DNA of 49,109 bases, from the NCBI GenBank assembly GCA_964440805.1, contig CAYTTR010000019.1, forward strand, positions 1 through 49,109, given 5' to 3'. Within the stretch, counting starts at the first letter, position 1, and each line of letters opens with the position of its first letter. A model generated the notes under the pieces. It was not told the DNA's origin and made no database searches. It worked only from the letters and a program-made list of their open reading frames with translations. The position numbers and the translations under genes were made by a program. This document shows positions 23,258-34,807 of the stretch, one piece after another. The DNA is from CAYTTR01 sp964440805. GTDB taxonomy: Bacteria; Acidobacteriota; Aminicenantia; Aminicenantales; Aminicenantaceae.

Positions 23258-25030
23258 ATGAGTTATTATGATCCTTCTCACAGTATATTCATGGAAATCA
23301 CTGACCAGATAAAGCAAACCGCCAGCATAATTGAGATTGCCTCACAATACACTACTCTGAAAAAAAGAGGCAGTAAATATGTCGGCCTTTGCCCTTTTCA
23401 TCCGGATAAAGATCCTTCCTTCACAGTAGATGAAGAAAAACAGCTCTACCATTGTTTTGGCTGCGGAGCAGGGGGAGACATCTTCACCCTAATCATGGAA
23501 AAAGAACAATTGAGTTTCCAGGAAGCTATCCGCTTTCTTGCCCGCAAGTACAACATTTCTCTTCCCCGGAGAAAAAAAGCCTCTCCCCAGGCTATGAAGC
23601 TTGAGGAAAAACTTTTCAGCATCAACCAGAACGCCATGGCCTTTTTCAGGAAAAACCTTTTTAATACCCAGGAAGGTGAAAAAGCCCGTAATTACCTGAA
23701 AAAAAGAGGAATTCCCGAAGAAACACTCCAGGAATTGAAAATCGGTTATGCTCTCCGTTCCTGGGATTCACTTTTATCATTTTTCAAACAAAAAGGAACC
23801 GATATCCCCACTCTTGAAAAAGCAGGATTGATCATAAAAAAAACCGGTCGTGATGAATACTATGACCGTTTCAGGGGACGGGTGATTTTTCCTATATTTA
23901 ACCTGACCGGTCAGGTGGTAGCTTTCGGAGGCCGGACTATCTATGATGAAAATCCCAAGTATCTCAATTCACCAGATACACCTGTATATACCAAAGGAAA
24001 CCTTCTCTACGGTCTGAATTTCAACAAAGAAGAAATTCGCCAGAAAGAGGAAATCATTCTGGTGGAAGGTTACACTGACTTCCTTGCTCTTTATCAGTCA
24101 GGCTTTAAAAACGTAGTTGCTTCCTTGGGAACAAGCCTTACCGGAGCCCAGGTCAACTTAGCTCAACGCTTTGCTTCCAATATGACAGTCTGCTATGACG
24201 GGGACGAAGCAGGAAGAAAAGCCGCCCTGCGGGCAGTCTCTCTCGGATTCGAGAAAGGGCTCAGAATAGAAATCCTTCTTCTTCCTGAAGGACTGGATCC
24301 AGACAGTTATTTGAAAAAACATGGTACAGAGGAATTCAAGAAAAATCTTGAACAAAAACTTCCTGGGTTGAAGTTCCTTATTAATTCCTTAAAAAAAGAA
24401 TTCAAATTAAACATCCCGGAAGAGAAAGCTAAACTGGTTAAAAGGGCAGCCCAGGAAATCGGAAGAATTCCTGATGCTTTAGTCCGCAGCGAATATCTCA
24501 AGCAAGCCTGCGAAACGCTTTCTGTGGAAGAAACACTAATGCGCTCCCTTCTCCTGAAAAAATCAGGAGAAAATAAAAAATCCACCAGAAAACTCTTCCT
24601 TCCTGCAGAAAAACGCCTTCTTCAGATCATCTTTCAGAACGGTCCCTTAGCTGAATTAATTCTCCAGAATATAGAACCGCAGGATTATCAGCACTTAAGA
24701 AGCGAGCCGGTTTTTTCTCTTCTACAGAAAGTTTTTTCCCAAAAAAAAGCTCCCCTTCTCCACGAAATTCAACAAAAAATAACCCCGGATTTATTCAGTG
24801 ACCTGGCTGAGGTTCTTCTTGAGAGATACCCTTCTTCCTCTCCCGAGGAAGTCAAGGATTGTCTGGACGCCCTGAAAGAAGTGGCTCTGGAGAGAACAAC
24901 CAGGGAACTTAAAGTCCAGATTACCCAACTGGAAAGAATGGGGCGAAGCGAGGAACTACCCGAACTTTTCAGGAGGTTACAAGAAGTTAAAAATAAACAT
25001 TCTCTTCTGATCCAGGAGACTAGCAAATAA
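23258..25030 (+). CDS. dnaG: DNA primase
   Basis: 590 residues. It synthesises RNA primers at the replication fork. The N-terminal CHC2 zinc ribbon has Cys45, His48, Cys66 and Cys69 (CPFHPDKDPSF, CFGCGAGGD); the catalytic core has YDRFRGRVIFPI and GQVVAFGGR, then the TOPRIM acid near residue 270 in ILVEGYTD with YDGDEAGRKAALRA. The C-terminal helicase-binding region is weakly conserved. Start: ATG 23258 is the longest, but a strong promoter overlaps it, and the ATG at 23291 (MEITDQIKQT) lines up about as well with other primases; neither has a good ribosome site. rpoD follows after ~50 bases, the classic dnaG-rpoD pair. Confidence 0.95.
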   Translation: MSYYDPSHSIFMEITDQIKQTASIIEIASQYTTLKKRGSKYVGLCPFHPDKDPSFTVDEEKQLYHCFGCGAGGDIFTLIMEKEQLSFQEAIRFLARKYNISLPRRKKASPQAMKLEEKLFSINQNAMAFFRKNLFNTQEGEKARNYLKKRGIPEETLQELKIGYALRSWDSLLSFFKQKGTDIPTLEKAGLIIKKTGRDEYYDRFRGRVIFPIFNLTGQVVAFGGRTIYDENPKYLNSPDTPVYTKGNLLYGLNFNKEEIRQKEEIILVEGYTDFLALYQSGFKNVVASLGTSLTGAQVNLAQRFASNMTVCYDGDEAGRKAALRAVSLGFEKGLRIEILLLPEGLDPDSYLKKHGTEEFKKNLEQKLPGLKFLINSLKKEFKLNIPEEKAKLVKRAAQEIGRIPDALVRSEYLKQACETLSVEETLMRSLLLKKSGENKKSTRKLFLPAEKRLLQIIFQNGPLAELILQNIEPQDYQHLRSEPVFSLLQKVFSQKKAPLLHEIQQKITPDLFSDLAEVLLERYPSSSPEEVKDCLDALKEVALERTTRELKVQITQLERMGRSEELPELFRRLQEVKNKHSLLIQETSK

Positions 25031-25081
25031 ATATAAAATGGATTTATCATAAATATTTCTTCTGATTGAGAGGTGCCCAAA

Positions 25082-26701
25082 TTGTCTGAAGAAGAAAAAT
25101 TCACCCGTGATGAAATTGCAGAACTTATTTCTAAAGGCCGTAAACGCGGCTATCTTCTTTTTGAAGAAATCAACAAAACATTCCAGGATGAAACAGACTC
25201 TGAGGGGAATTTTAATGATTTTCTCAGCTCTATGGATGACTACGGAATAAAAATCCTGGATAAGAAACGCGAGTCCACTCCCAAGAGACGCAAGAGCGAC
25301 CTAGTCTCTCTTGAAGGCTTAGAGCGAACCACTGACCCGGTCAAGCTCTACCTGAGGGAAATGGGGAATATTTCCCTTCTAACCAGGGAAGGAGAAATTG
25401 CCATTGCCAAGGAAATCGAAAGAGGAGAGAAACAGATTATTAAGGCTCTCTCCAGAACCCGGTTGGTTCTTAATGAACTCCTTTCCCTGGAACAAAGAAT
25501 CAACGATGACTATTCCATTCTGGCAGAAATGTTTGACTTCAGCGAGGATGAACTTTCAGACGGCAAAATCGAGGAAAAAAAGAAGGAATTATTCTCCCAA
25601 ATAAGAAAAATAAAAGAACTGAATGATGAGTTAGATAAGCTTCCTAAAAATAAGAAATTAATCATCACCAAGGGGCGTCTTATCGTCCAGATGAGCCGAC
25701 TTGTCTGCAACCTGAACATCAAACCTTCATATAGAGAAATAATTATCGAATCACTCCGGGGAAAACTGAAAGCAATCAATGAGTTAGAAGAAGCCAAGGA
25801 AGAATTCAATCTGAAGCTAAAGAAAACAAAAAAAACAAAGGAAAAAAAAGCTCTTGAGGAAAAAATCAGAGAGATCAACAAGCTTCTTCGAGGCTTTCAG
25901 AAAGAAATCGGACTGGATTCCCATGGCTTAAGAAGGACCCTCAGGGCTATCACCACAGGAAAAAAAATAAGTGACCAGGCTAAAAAAGAGCTGGTAGCTG
26001 CCAACCTGAGGCTGGTGGTTTCCATTGCCAAAAAATACAGCAACAGAGGACTTCAGTTTCTTGACCTCATCCAGGAAGGAAATATGGGTTTGATGAAAGC
26101 TGTGGAAAAATTTGAATACCGGCGGGGATATAAATTTTCTACTTATGCTACCTGGTGGATCCGCCAGGCAATTACCAGAGCAATAGCTGACCAGGCCAGG
26201 ACAATACGTATCCCCGTCCATATGATTGAAACCATAAACAAGCTCATCCGGATTTCCAGAGGCCTGGTTCAAGAAATCGGCCGGGAACCCACCTGTGAAG
26301 AAATTGCCAGAAGAATGGATCTGCCTATCAATAAGGTAAGAAAAATCATTAAAATTGCCCAGGAGCCAATCTCTCTGGAAACACCTATCGGAGAAGAGGA
26401 AGACAGCCACCTGGGTGATTTTATAGAAGACAAAATTATTCTCTCTCCTCCGGAGGCAGTTATTCATATCAACTTACGCGAACAAATCGAAGAAGCCCTG
26501 AAAACATTAACCGAGAGGGAAGGTAAGGTCCTAAAAATGAGGTTCGGACTGGGCGACGGCAACGAACATACTCTGGAAGAAGTGGGACAGCAATTCAAGG
26601 TTACCCGGGAAAGAATTCGCCAAATTGAAGCCAAGGCTCTGCGGAAACTCAAACATCCCAGCCGGAGCAAGAAGTTAAAATCATTCCTGGATCAATCTTA
26701 G
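25082..26701 (+). CDS. rpoD: RNA polymerase primary sigma factor (sigma-70/RpoD)
   Basis: About 539 residues. Region 1.1 is recognisable at the N-terminus, region 1.2 as DPVKLYLREMG, a lysine-rich non-conserved insert (about 130-290), region 2 with NLRLVVSIAKKYSNRGLQFL and YATWWIRQAITRAIADQ, region 3 with PVHMIETINKL, and region 4 with TLEEVGQQFKVTRERIRQIE. Start: TTG at 25082 has GAGAGG eight bases upstream; a GTG at 25073 in the same frame is the alternative but overlaps that site. The many TTGACA/TATAAT promoters in this window are what this factor should read. Confidence 0.96.
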   Translation: MSEEEKFTRDEIAELISKGRKRGYLLFEEINKTFQDETDSEGNFNDFLSSMDDYGIKILDKKRESTPKRRKSDLVSLEGLERTTDPVKLYLREMGNISLLTREGEIAIAKEIERGEKQIIKALSRTRLVLNELLSLEQRINDDYSILAEMFDFSEDELSDGKIEEKKKELFSQIRKIKELNDELDKLPKNKKLIITKGRLIVQMSRLVCNLNIKPSYREIIIESLRGKLKAINELEEAKEEFNLKLKKTKKTKEKKALEEKIREINKLLRGFQKEIGLDSHGLRRTLRAITTGKKISDQAKKELVAANLRLVVSIAKKYSNRGLQFLDLIQEGNMGLMKAVEKFEYRRGYKFSTYATWWIRQAITRAIADQARTIRIPVHMIETINKLIRISRGLVQEIGREPTCEEIARRMDLPINKVRKIIKIAQEPISLETPIGEEEDSHLGDFIEDKIILSPPEAVIHINLREQIEEALKTLTEREGKVLKMRFGLGDGNEHTLEEVGQQFKVTRERIRQIEAKALRKLKHPSRSKKLKSFLDQS

Positions 26702-26704
26702 ATT

Positions 26705-26735
26705 AAAGGGGGACGTTCCCCAAAGGGACACCTTT
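26705..26735. repeat. REP unit downstream of rpoD
   Basis: AAAGGGGGACGTTCCCC followed by AAAGGGACACC and TTT: a full unit of the family, three bases past the rpoD stop. Its hairpin may also serve as the transcript end. Confidence 0.7.
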
Positions 26736-26790
26736 ATCGCAAGGAGCAGGTCGGAACCTGCTACGTGGCTACCTCCACTGAAGAAAAGAT

Positions 26791-26855
26791 TTTGTAGCCT
26801 TTGTAAATCTATTTAGTTTCTATAGTTTTTATGGTTTCTTTAGCTTATTTGGTTT
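26791..26855 (+). repeat. Degenerate 9-bp tandem repeat tract
   Basis: Successive units such as TTTGTAGCC, TATTTAGTT, TCTATAGTT, TTTATGGTT, TCTTTAGCT and TATTTGGTT keep a nine-base period while drifting in sequence. Similar period-9 tracts lie at 34808 and 46687. Confidence 0.5.
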
Positions 26856-26878
26856 GAAGATAGGAATTACAATTGAAA

Positions 26879-26907
26879 TTGACTTGAGTGTTTATATCTG
26901 CTATATG
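26879..26907 (+). promoter_or_regulatory. Sigma-70-type promoter of the tRNA gene
   Basis: TTGACT (26879-26884), 17 bases, TATATG (26902-26907), with the tRNA beginning 16 bases after the -10 box. Confidence 0.6.
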
Positions 26908-26922
26908 TTTATATGTTCTTTC

Positions 26923-26994
26923 GGGCCTATAGCTCAGCGGCAGAGCCACCGGCTCATAACCGGCAGGTCCCAGGTTCGAATCCTGGTAGGCCCA
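26923..26994 (+). tRNA. tRNA with CAU anticodon (Met elongator or Ile2)
   Basis: 72-base cloverleaf. Acceptor GGGCCTA pairs with TAGGCCC; D arm GCTC/GAGC with a short loop; anticodon stem ACCGG/CCGGC-type around the loop CTCATAA (anticodon CAT); T arm CAGGTTCGAATCCTG; discriminator A. CCA is not encoded. A CAU anticodon is shared by elongator Met, initiator Met and the lysidine-modified Ile tRNA. The paired first base excludes a typical initiator; I cannot choose between the other two. Confidence 0.95.
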
Positions 26995-27014
26995 CTTACC
27001 AAAGAGGAAAAGAT

Positions 27015-27728
27015 GTGGAAATTGACTTTGATAGTTTAATTCAACTCCAGGAGATAGATAAAGAAATAAAGGAAATCTCTATTTTTCTCAATTCAATCCC
27101 CGCCAAAACCCAAGAAATAGACAAAAAAATCGAAGAAAGCTCCCGAATTGTGGCTGAGGCAAAAGACAAGCTGGCTGAAAACCAAAAAAAACGCCGTGAT
27201 TTGGAAAATCAGGTCAAAGATCTCAAAGAAAAAATCGCCAAATACAAACATCAGCTTAACGAAGTTAAAACTAATAAGGAGTACAGGTCCCTCCTGAAAG
27301 AAATCGATGAGGCCCAGTCAAGAATTGACACCTTGGAAGAAGAAATCATTTCAGAACTTTTAAACGCCGATGATATTGAAAAAGAAATTGAAGAAACTTC
27401 ACAGAAAGCAGAAGAAATAAAAAAAGTCTTTTCTCAAGAAAAAGAAAACCTTTTTAAAAACAAAGCCGAAAGCGAAAAAAATCGGGAAGAACTAGTCAAG
27501 GAAAAAGAAAAAGTTCTTCCCAGAATTCCCCAGGATGAGCTCGCTCTTTATCAGCAGATCTCCCGGAAGAAAAACGGGATTGCCCTTTCTCCTGTCAATG
27601 ACGAATTTTGCTCTATGTGCCACATGCGCATCCGCCCCCAGGTGATTAATGAACTTAAAGCAAGGAAAGTAATTATCCTTTGCGAAAACTGCGGAAGAAT
27701 ACTCTATTGGGACGAGAATTCAGGCTAA
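27015..27728 (+). CDS. Coiled-coil protein with C4 zinc ribbon (DUF164 / zf-RING_7 type)
   Basis: 237 residues. A long heptad-rich coiled coil (about 15-185, with the family's KTNKEYRSLLKEIDEAQ turn) ends in a zinc ribbon: CSMCHMRIRPQV then CENCGRILYW. The family is widespread, binds nucleic acid or replication/translation partners in some lineages, and has no settled role. The start is GTG at 27015 with AGAGGA six bases upstream; longer frames read through the tRNA and are artefacts. Only 20 bases separate it from the tRNA 3' end, so the two probably share a transcript. It converges with the acyl-CoA synthetase gene, 11 bases from its stop. Confidence 0.88.
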   Translation: MEIDFDSLIQLQEIDKEIKEISIFLNSIPAKTQEIDKKIEESSRIVAEAKDKLAENQKKRRDLENQVKDLKEKIAKYKHQLNEVKTNKEYRSLLKEIDEAQSRIDTLEEEIISELLNADDIEKEIEETSQKAEEIKKVFSQEKENLFKNKAESEKNREELVKEKEKVLPRIPQDELALYQQISRKKNGIALSPVNDEFCSMCHMRIRPQVINELKARKVIILCENCGRILYWDENSG

Positions 27729-27739
27729 GGAAGCTTGTC

Positions 27740-29533
27740 TCAGGTTTCAGTATTATCTTCTCTGTAAAGGGAATCGATTAGCTCCTTATATTTATTCTCA
27801 ATAATACTTCTTCTCACTTTTAGAGTAGGAGTTATTTCCCCTTTTTCCAGCTCGAAATCCCTGGCCAGCAAAGCAATTTTCTTTATTTTCTCATAGGAAG
27901 CCAGCTGGGGAGTAGCCCTGTCAATTTCTGAGAGAATGAAGCGAATGATGGTTTCGTTTTTAACCAGTTCTTCCCTGTTATTAAAGGGAATTTTATTGAA
28001 CCGGGCGTATTCTTCCAGCTTTTCATATTCGGGAACTATTAGAGCCGAAATAAATCTTCTTCTGTCTCCGATTACAATTGCATTGGTTATATAAGGATTG
28101 GTTTTTAAAACATTCTCAATAGGTTGAGGAGCTACGTTCTTACCTCCGGCGGTAACAATCATATCTTTCTTCCGGTCGGTTATAATCAAAAATCCGTCTT
28201 CATCTAAATGCCCGATATCTCCGGTATGAAACCATCCTCCTTTGAAAACCTCTGCGGTTTCTTCTTCTTTCTTGTAATATCCCTTCATAACATTGGGCCC
28301 TTTAACCAGGATTTCCCCATCATCGGCAATTTTCACTTCCACTTCAGGAATAGGTTTTCCTACTGTCCCGAATTTCATTTGTTCCATGGTATTTACAGCC
28401 ACCACCGGCGAGGTTTCGGTCAGACCGTAACCTTCCAGGATTACCAGCCCGATAGCATAAAAAAATTCAGCAATGTCCTTACTTAAAGGAGCTCCCCCTG
28501 AGACAAAAAACCTGGCTCTGCCTCCAGTTCTGGCAAGAATTTTGGAAAAGACCAGCTTATGAGCAAATTTTCTCTTTAATTTCAACATAACCGGAAGATG
28601 TTTTTTCTCCAGCTTTGCTTGAACATATTTTTTTCCTGTTGCTACAGCCCAGAAAAATATTTTTCTTTTCAGTCTGGAGCTTTCCAGAACATTATCCATT
28701 ATCCGGGAATAAATTTTTTCAAAAACCCGGGGAACACTGACCATGATATGGGGGCGGATTTCCATTAGGTTCTGAGCTACTGTTTCCAGGCTTTCAGCAA
28801 AAGCAATTGAGGCTCCCTTGTAAAGATAGGCAAAACTGACCATTCTTTCTAAAACATGAGATAGAGGAAGGAAGGAAAGAACCGTATCTTTTTCAGAGAT
28901 CTGAAAAAGAGGAGCACAGGTAGTTACATTACTGACGAAGTTCCAGTTAGTCAGCATCACTCCCTTGGGAACTCCGGTGGTACCCGAGGTATAGATAAGA
29001 GTGTATATATCATCCTCTCCCAACGCTAAAGCTTTCTCTTCAAATCTTCCGGGATTATCCTGGGAGATTTTCTTGCCCTTGTCTAATATCTGTTGAAAAC
29101 TCCATATCCCTTCCTTGGAAGAATCGAAAAAAGTGATGAAATGCCTGACTTTCTGGAGAGAAGGACGTATGGCTTCTATTTTTTCCCATAGTTCCAGAGA
29201 TGAACAAACTACTACTCTGGCATCTGAATCATCAATAATAAACTTGATTTGTTCTGGAACCAGAGAAGTATAGACCGGAACAATGATTCCTCCGGCACAT
29301 ATAGTGGCAATATCGGTCATTATCCAACGGGGACCGTTTTCAGCCAAGAGAATCAGTTTATCCCCTTTTTGCAGTCCAAGTTCGGCCAAGCCCAGGGAAA
29401 AATATTGGACTGTTTCACTTAATTCCTGGGTGGATATAGGGGTATAGCGTCCCTCTGACTTATAAAGCATGATGTCCGGTTTTGGAAAAACACGGATAGT
29501 GTTCAGGAAAAGCTGGGGAATTGTTTTAACCAT
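27740..29533 (-). CDS. fadD: Long-chain acyl-CoA synthetase (AMP-forming)
   Basis: 597 residues, ANL superfamily. It activates fatty acids to acyl-CoA using ATP. Motifs: P-loop YTSGTTGVPKGVML, GYGLTETSPVV, the ATP-binding WFHTGDIGHLDEDGFL and DRKKDMIVTAGGKNVAP with the adenylation lysine expected in the C-terminal domain. The closing EITPTLKVRRSII is typical of the long-chain (FAA1-like) subgroup. The start is ATG at 29533, with AGGAGGG upstream, rather than the longer frame to 29551. Confidence 0.9.
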   Translation of the reverse strand: MVKTIPQLFLNTIRVFPKPDIMLYKSEGRYTPISTQELSETVQYFSLGLAELGLQKGDKLILLAENGPRWIMTDIATICAGGIIVPVYTSLVPEQIKFIIDDSDARVVVCSSLELWEKIEAIRPSLQKVRHFITFFDSSKEGIWSFQQILDKGKKISQDNPGRFEEKALALGEDDIYTLIYTSGTTGVPKGVMLTNWNFVSNVTTCAPLFQISEKDTVLSFLPLSHVLERMVSFAYLYKGASIAFAESLETVAQNLMEIRPHIMVSVPRVFEKIYSRIMDNVLESSRLKRKIFFWAVATGKKYVQAKLEKKHLPVMLKLKRKFAHKLVFSKILARTGGRARFFVSGGAPLSKDIAEFFYAIGLVILEGYGLTETSPVVAVNTMEQMKFGTVGKPIPEVEVKIADDGEILVKGPNVMKGYYKKEEETAEVFKGGWFHTGDIGHLDEDGFLIITDRKKDMIVTAGGKNVAPQPIENVLKTNPYITNAIVIGDRRRFISALIVPEYEKLEEYARFNKIPFNNREELVKNETIIRFILSEIDRATPQLASYEKIKKIALLARDFELEKGEITPTLKVRRSIIENKYKELIDSLYREDNTET

Positions 29534-29562
29534 TTCACCCTCCTGGGACAAGATGGCTCAAT

Positions 29563-29590
29563 TTTATGAGAGAAAATAAAAGAAAGTCAA
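29563..29590 (-). promoter_or_regulatory. Possible sigma-70 promoter for the acyl-CoA synthetase
   Basis: Minus strand TTGACT (29585-29590), 16 bases, CATAAA (29563-29568). The -10 box is weak. Confidence 0.35.
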
Positions 29591-29600
29591 GCAGAGAAAT

Positions 29601-29681
29601 TCTCTTAAGTCATCCCAAGTGTTTTTTATATAATTTGTTATATAATAGGTATCGGTTTTTTTTTATGAATAGTCCAGGTTA
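29601..29681 (+). mobile_element. R element fragment R4 (right end only)
   Basis: TCTCTTAAGTCA, then GGTATCGG with a T-run, then the terminal repeat TGAATAGTCCAGGTTA, matching the last ~80 bases of R2 and R3. The left half is missing. The last bases include the gyrA stop codon (29679-29681). Confidence 0.65.
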
Positions 29682-32099
29682 GCTTTCCTTGGCCGTGGCA
29701 ATAGAACAAACCCGGTCATCATTCTCAAGGTTGATAAGCCGGACTCCCATAGTAGCTCTTCCCAGAGATCTGAGGCTTTCTGTCTTAATTCTGATGACCT
29801 TTCCCATCACTGTAACCAGAATTAAATCCTCATCGGTTACACCCACCATACCGATAGCCTTTCCCACCTTGTCATTGACTCTCAGGTTTAAAACCCCTTT
29901 GCCTCCGCGTCCGCGCTTGGGATAAAGTTTAACTTCAGTCTTTTTCCCGCATCCTTTTTCAGTGGCTGTAAAGATGTATTTTTCAATGTCTCCGGCCACA
30001 ACCAGCCCCACTATGGCGTCATCCTTTCGTAAGTTAATGGCTTTTACTCCGGCGGCAGTCCGTCCCATGGACCGGACTGCTTTTTCGTTAAAACGGATGG
30101 CCTTACCCAGCTTTGTCCCGATGATAATGTCCTTGGTTCCATCAGTCAGTTTGGCAGCCAGAACTTCAGCTTTTTTCCTGAGATTGATGGCAATGATTCC
30201 CCCTTTGCGGATATTGCGGAAATCAGCTAAGGGAGTCTTTTTAATTAATCCATCAGAGGTCAGCATTATTACGTATCGATCCTTTGGAAATTCTTTGACT
30301 GCAATGACCGAACTTACCCACTCACCGGGTTCAAGTTCAATAAGATTTTTTATGGACTTTCCTTTGCCGGAAACACCAACATCAGGAATATCCATGGCTT
30401 TAAGCCAGTAAAGCCGTCCCTTGTTGGTAAAGAAAAGAATATAGCTGTGGGTGGAGCAAATAAAAAGATGTTCCACCACATCCTCGGGTTTCATACTTAT
30501 ACCTCTTCTCCCCTTTCCTCCTCTGGATTGAAAATGGTAATAACTGAGAGAAGTTCTTTTCACATATCCCGAAGAAGTGTAAATAACAACAACATCTTCC
30601 TCTTTAATTAAATCTTCAGGTCTAAGATCAATAATTTCTTCCTTCACAATCTCGGTCCGCCGGTCGTCCTGGTATTCTTTCTTTATTTCTTTCAACTCAT
30701 CCACAATTATATCCAGAATCATTTGTTCACTTCCCAGGATTTTTCGCAGCTTGGCTATTAGTTTTTTCAATTCCTCATATTCACCAACGATTTTTTGCCG
30801 CTCGAGTCCAGTTAATTTTTGAAGCTGCATTTCTAATATGGCCTGGGCCTGGATCTTGGTCATATGGAACTTGGTGATTAATCCTTTTCTGGCCTGTTCC
30901 ACGGTGCGGGAAGAACGGATTAAGATGATTATTTCGTCAAGATGATCCAAAGCCTTGATTAAGCCTTCCAGAATATGAGCTCTTTGTTCCGCTTTTTTAA
31001 GCTCAAAGCGAGTTCGTCTGCGAATTACATCCTGGCGGTGGGAAATGAAGTAGTGGAGAATTTCCATCAGGCTGAGGTACTTGGGCTGGCGATCAACTAT
31101 AGCCAGGAGAATAATACCGAAAGAAGATTGAAGGGCAGTATGCTTGTATAGATTATTAAGAACTATCTCCGGAATTTCCCCCTTCTTAATCTCTATGACA
31201 ATTCTCATTCCTTCCCTGTCAGATTCGTCACGAATATCAGCAATACCTTCGATTTTCTTCTGATTAACCAGATCCGCAATACCCTCCAGGAGCTTTGCCT
31301 TGTTAACTTGATAAGGAATTTCAGTAATTACCACTCTATCCCGGTCGCTTCCCCGGCCTCTCTCCACCATAGCCCTGGCTCTCATGATAATACTTCCCCT
31401 GCCGGTCTCATAGGCCTGTTTCAGGCCATCCATCCCGAAAATAAAGCCCCCGGTAGGTAAATCTGGACCGGGAATGAATTCCTTTATTTTTGTCAGGGGA
31501 GCTTCAGGATGCCGGATGAGATAAATAATTCCATCTATTATTTCACCCAGATTATGGGGAGGAATGTTGGTGGCCATGCCCACCGCTATTCCTGAACCAC
31601 CGTTGACCAGAAGATTGGGGATACGGGCGGGAAGAACTTCAGGAACCCTGAGGCTTCCGTCGTAATTGGGGACGAAATTAACAGTGTCCTTTTCAATATC
31701 AGCCATCAGCTCATGGGCGATCTTGTTCATTCTCACTTCGGTATAACGCATGGCTGCAGGAGGATCGCCATCAATCGAACCAAAATTACCCTGTCCGTTT
31801 ACCAGGGGATAGCGAAGGCTAAATCCCTGGGCCATGCGGACAACGGCGTCATAAACAGCCGCTTCGCCGTGAGGGTGATATTTACCGATGACATCTCCCA
31901 CGATGCGGGCTGATTTCTTGTAGGGTTTATTCCAGGCATTACCGGCTTCATACATAGCGAAAAGGGTTCGCCGGTGGACCGGCTTCAAGCCATCTTTAAT
32001 ATCAGGAATAGCCCTGCCTATGATTACGCTCATGGCGTAATCCAGATAGGACTTCTTCATTTCTTCTTCAAGGCTGACATCGATAAATTTACTGCTCAT
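29679..32099 (-). CDS. gyrA: DNA gyrase subunit A
   Basis: 806 residues. It is the breakage-reunion subunit with catalytic Tyr119 in AAMRYTEVR and six C-terminal beta-pinwheel repeats; a GyrA-box-like RGGKGRRGI lies near 545. The quinolone-resistance region reads HPHGEAAVYD, so the position equal to E. coli Ser83 is Ala80 and that equal to Asp82 is Glu79, while Asp84 (E. coli Asp87) is kept. It starts 32 bases after gyrB on the same strand. The stop codon lies inside an R-element terminal repeat. Confidence 0.97.
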   Translation of the reverse strand: MSSKFIDVSLEEEMKKSYLDYAMSVIIGRAIPDIKDGLKPVHRRTLFAMYEAGNAWNKPYKKSARIVGDVIGKYHPHGEAAVYDAVVRMAQGFSLRYPLVNGQGNFGSIDGDPPAAMRYTEVRMNKIAHELMADIEKDTVNFVPNYDGSLRVPEVLPARIPNLLVNGGSGIAVGMATNIPPHNLGEIIDGIIYLIRHPEAPLTKIKEFIPGPDLPTGGFIFGMDGLKQAYETGRGSIIMRARAMVERGRGSDRDRVVITEIPYQVNKAKLLEGIADLVNQKKIEGIADIRDESDREGMRIVIEIKKGEIPEIVLNNLYKHTALQSSFGIILLAIVDRQPKYLSLMEILHYFISHRQDVIRRRTRFELKKAEQRAHILEGLIKALDHLDEIIILIRSSRTVEQARKGLITKFHMTKIQAQAILEMQLQKLTGLERQKIVGEYEELKKLIAKLRKILGSEQMILDIIVDELKEIKKEYQDDRRTEIVKEEIIDLRPEDLIKEEDVVVIYTSSGYVKRTSLSYYHFQSRGGKGRRGISMKPEDVVEHLFICSTHSYILFFTNKGRLYWLKAMDIPDVGVSGKGKSIKNLIELEPGEWVSSVIAVKEFPKDRYVIMLTSDGLIKKTPLADFRNIRKGGIIAINLRKKAEVLAAKLTDGTKDIIIGTKLGKAIRFNEKAVRSMGRTAAGVKAINLRKDDAIVGLVVAGDIEKYIFTATEKGCGKKTEVKLYPKRGRGGKGVLNLRVNDKVGKAIGMVGVTDEDLILVTVMGKVIRIKTESLRSLGRATMGVRLINLENDDRVCSIATAKES

Positions 32100-32131
32100 T
32101 GAGATCCTTTCATCCTCTGTCAGGAAAGGGA

Positions 32132-34516
<2,385 letters not shown>

Positions 34517-34593
34517 GTTTTTTTTCACCTAAAAAAAAATGGGCCATGCTGGCGGGAAAACGCATAACCCAAAGGACATAAAAAGCATGCCTT

Positions 34594-34622
34594 ATTATAC
34601 CTCATAACAGGGGTAGTGTAAA
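34594..34622 (-). promoter_or_regulatory. Sigma-70 promoter of the gyrB-gyrA operon
   Basis: Minus strand TTTACA (34617-34622), 17 bases, TATAAT (34594-34599), leaving a leader of about 70 bases before the ATG at 34516. Confidence 0.7.
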
Positions 34623-34807
34623 GCATTTTTTCCCTTATTTTTCAATAAATTTCACAAATTTTTTTCCACTCTTTTAGACGATAAAAAAGTGCTTTTTTTT
34701 TCACTTGAAAGATAATTTTCCATGGCAGCTAATACACCCACAACCAATGAAAATTTTCATTTTTCATTTCTTCATATGCCTTTTGCTTTTCTCGCCCGCC
34801 TTTCTCA

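Noticed and set aside
25928..26467. A 179-codon minus-strand frame opposite rpoD
   Set aside because: Antisense to the most conserved part of the sigma factor; no recognisable motif.
26913..27014. Upstream extension of the zinc-ribbon gene through the tRNA
   Set aside because: The extension reads the tRNA sequence as protein; a GTG with AGAGGA six bases before it at 27015 is the natural start.
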